From positions 4,160,501-4,224,500 of the forward strand of contig WPIO01000027.1 of assembly GCA_009760855.2 (NCBI GenBank): 64,000 nucleotides of DNA. Reading direction: 5' to 3'. The translations under genes were made by a program, and so were the position numbers. Shown piece after piece: positions 62,013-64,000 of the stretch (position 1 is its first letter; each line of letters starts with the position of its first letter). Under the pieces are notes generated by a model. The model saw only the letters and a list, made by a program, of their open reading frames with translations, did not search any database and was not told where the DNA came from. Origin of the DNA: Cristatella mucedo (taxonomy: Eukaryota > Bryozoa > Phylactolaemata > Cristatellidae).

Positions 62013-63479
62013 AATGACAAGTACACAATATGACAGTTCGGGCAACTGGTCTCTTTGGACCCTGGCGTAATTACACACACTGAATCATGCCACGGCAACC
62101 AGACAAAACACAAAGGAATACGAAGACAGGTTTACTGAGGCACCGGGAAAACTGTATCGAAGAAATGCATCTTTTTCTGCAATCCTACCGGTGCATACTC
62201 ATTGCAGGCGATGACAGAAGCCAGAATCAAGTTCTCGACTTGTTATTTTTTTGAGGGGACTAATGGCTGTAAACGAAGCAGGTCAGTGTGTTGTGCTATG
62301 AGCATGAGCTCGATGCTTTCTGCTCACCACATGATGCAGATCCACATGATGCAGATCAAGGCTGGTTATATGCAACGTTTATTGTGGCTGTGCCTGTTTG
62401 TTGAGTTAAATGGCCATTCCGGATATGCTGTGATTTTGTCTTTCTCTCCAGGCGTTGGCCGGCAGGTCAAACTTGTTGCAGCTGTTCACACTAAACTGAT
62501 CGGTGGTTGTTTTGTGTTTTTTACGTCGACCTGCACAGTTCCTGGCCAATCTAGTTAAGACCTTTGCTCATTGTAATAGACCTGACAGCTAGTGGTTTAG
62601 GAGTCATTGGGTGGTAGCACAAAGGTAGTGAATGTGCCGGTCGAAGCATACTGACCACAGACCACTCATTGCCTCGTGGAGAGCAGGCAGCATTGCTTGA
62701 CAGCCGCTGCATTTTTTTCAGAGCCTCATGAGCTGTATTCGGACTGCGTGATAGCTGGAGCGATTGGCATGGCCTTATGCTGTAAGTCTTATGTGCTTTT
62801 GCCCTCACTGAGCTCGTGGTTGTGTGGCCATTAACCATGTCGAGCTGCTTGCTTCCATGTTATAAGCGGTTGGCCAAGCAAATGTATCGAAAGAGCAACG
62901 GTGACCATCTAGGTGCTGGTTTTAAAAAGAGTATTATCATCATGAAATGTTTGAATATGTGCCTTTCAGCCGTTCTAAGGACGGTGACTCGTTTCAGACA
63001 TAGAGCAGACTTGGGCATGGTCTTAGGCACTGTACATACCTTTGCATGCCCTTTGTCGTGAATTTGTTTTGCACATTGTTTTTTTATTCTCCGAAGAGCC
63101 TTCACTGTTATCCTGAAGACGTATTGTTATTTTTGTCAGTAGGATACTGCAATCTGGGGTATTTTTGTCTTTTGTAAGTTAACTGTGAAGAGTCTCTAGA
63201 GATTATAAGATTATTAGAACGCTTCGGCACACTACTGCAGACAGCACTCCCAGGCGGGCGCATCGATTTTGACTTTGCCTTTTGGGCAGGCTGGGCAGTG
63301 TGTATCTTCGTCTCTAACTCCACAAAGCCTAAGTGGGTGTAATGTATGTGTGTATGGGTGTAATGCGATGTGCCCTTGGGTCTCTCTATAGGAAGTCGGT
63401 GGCAACGGTAGTAACTCCAGAGTGCAGATAAAATTGGGCTCGAGCATTGTTTCATAAATGTTGGAGCTAATGTCATCAG
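62013..63479. other. unassigned; expected GTF2H3 intron
   Basis: Open frames at 62202-62558, 62551-62838, 62816-63105 and 63108-63476 overlap on opposite strands and show no recognisable domain. No further p34 exon was identified. Confidence 0.3.
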
Positions 63480-63680
63480 GTCAGCTCCTGATATGGCAAC
63501 ATTTAGAAAGAATGTAAAAAGTTATCAGTTCATCCATAGTTTTTGCTCTGCTTTGAGAATGGTACTGTGTGTGCTTGCAAGTGCTGACATTGTGCGTGAT
63601 GTAACTAACAATCTACCTGTTTCTTTTAGACCATATGTAGAATTCCCAGAAAGAGATTTAGTTCTCTAATTTATGTAAAT
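63480..63680 (+). mobile_element. LINE-A-like 3' remnant
   Basis: GATATGGCAACATTTAGAAAG (the SPDxATFRKN-type end), GTGCTGACATTGTGCGTG and CAGAAAGAGATTTAGTTCTC; strongly eroded, no repeat tail. Confidence 0.5.
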
Positions 63681-64000
63681 GTTATCTGAGGTCTCCTGTC
63701 ATGTCAGGGTGGTTGCATGCTAATTGGCAGTTAAGTTATGTTCTGAGCTGTGAGGGTAGCTTCTGTTGAATTGGCAGATAGTTATATTTAAAAATATGAG
63801 GCTCCAAATGTCGTTGAGGAGAAGTCACGAACAAAAATCTTGTATATCAGATCAGACCATACATGAATCCAGTGTCTCACGATTGCTGTTTGAGCGATTT
63901 TGCCATTGGCCATACCAACTCACACTAGTGCAAACACAGCACACTCATTGTTTACACTGTGTTTATAAAGTACGATCACTAGGAGTGAATAGCAGCTTCA
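63681..64000. other. unassigned right end
   Basis: No feature supported in the last 320 bases. Confidence 0.35.

Overview
The window is eukaryotic and almost certainly from an animal. Coding sequence is split into short exons by GT-AG introns, most of the remaining sequence is non-LTR retrotransposon debris and tRNA-derived SINEs, microsatellites are frequent, and there are no bacterial-style operons. The exact organism cannot be read from the sequence. An invertebrate metazoan is most likely, given CR1/L2-type LINEs paired with SINEs and a vertebrate-like gene order. The standard genetic code fits every exon.

Three conserved host genes can be assembled by joining exons on frame, splice sites and family conservation. 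TMEM19 (+, 2527-17213, 6 exons, predicted 340 aa) encodes a DUF92 multi-pass membrane protein. EIF2B1 (-, 38496-18296, 8 exons, predicted 304 aa) encodes the alpha subunit of eIF2B, the nucleotide exchange factor for eIF2. GTF2H3 (+, from 38673, four or five exons in the window, continuing past 64000) encodes the p34 subunit of TFIIH. TMEM19 and EIF2B1 converge tail to tail. EIF2B1 and GTF2H3 diverge head to head with only 176 bp between their start codons, so they very probably share a bidirectional promoter. The same EIF2B1/GTF2H3 neighbourhood exists in vertebrates.

Layout: 1-2000 holds LINE and SINE remnants, including a SINE nested in a LINE. 2000-2640 is a GC-rich TMEM19 promoter and first exon. 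2640-17046 is the TMEM19 introns, with LINE-A copies, SINEs, palindromes and an intronic GC-rich island (5320-5720). 17214-18295 is a short convergent intergenic gap, more than half of it a LINE-B copy. 18296-38496 is EIF2B1 with large repeat-filled introns. 38497-38672 is the shared promoter. 38673-64000 is GTF2H3, whose introns hold a 33-unit CTG run, a 4 x 136-bp minisatellite, a 229-bp-armed inverted repeat, a Tc1-like relic, a long GT run and a MULE transposase pseudogene split by a SINE.

Two LINE families dominate. LINE-A has a TAA/ATT microsatellite tail preceded by the hairpin GAGAACTTAATCTC. LINE-B has a CATTA-repeat tail. One SINE family (S2) carries the LINE-A-type hairpin tail, which suggests it is mobilised by that LINE. 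A second SINE family (S1) has a different tail. Boundaries of the repeats were judged by eye and are approximate. I found no rRNA, functional tRNA gene, CRISPR array or prokaryotic element.
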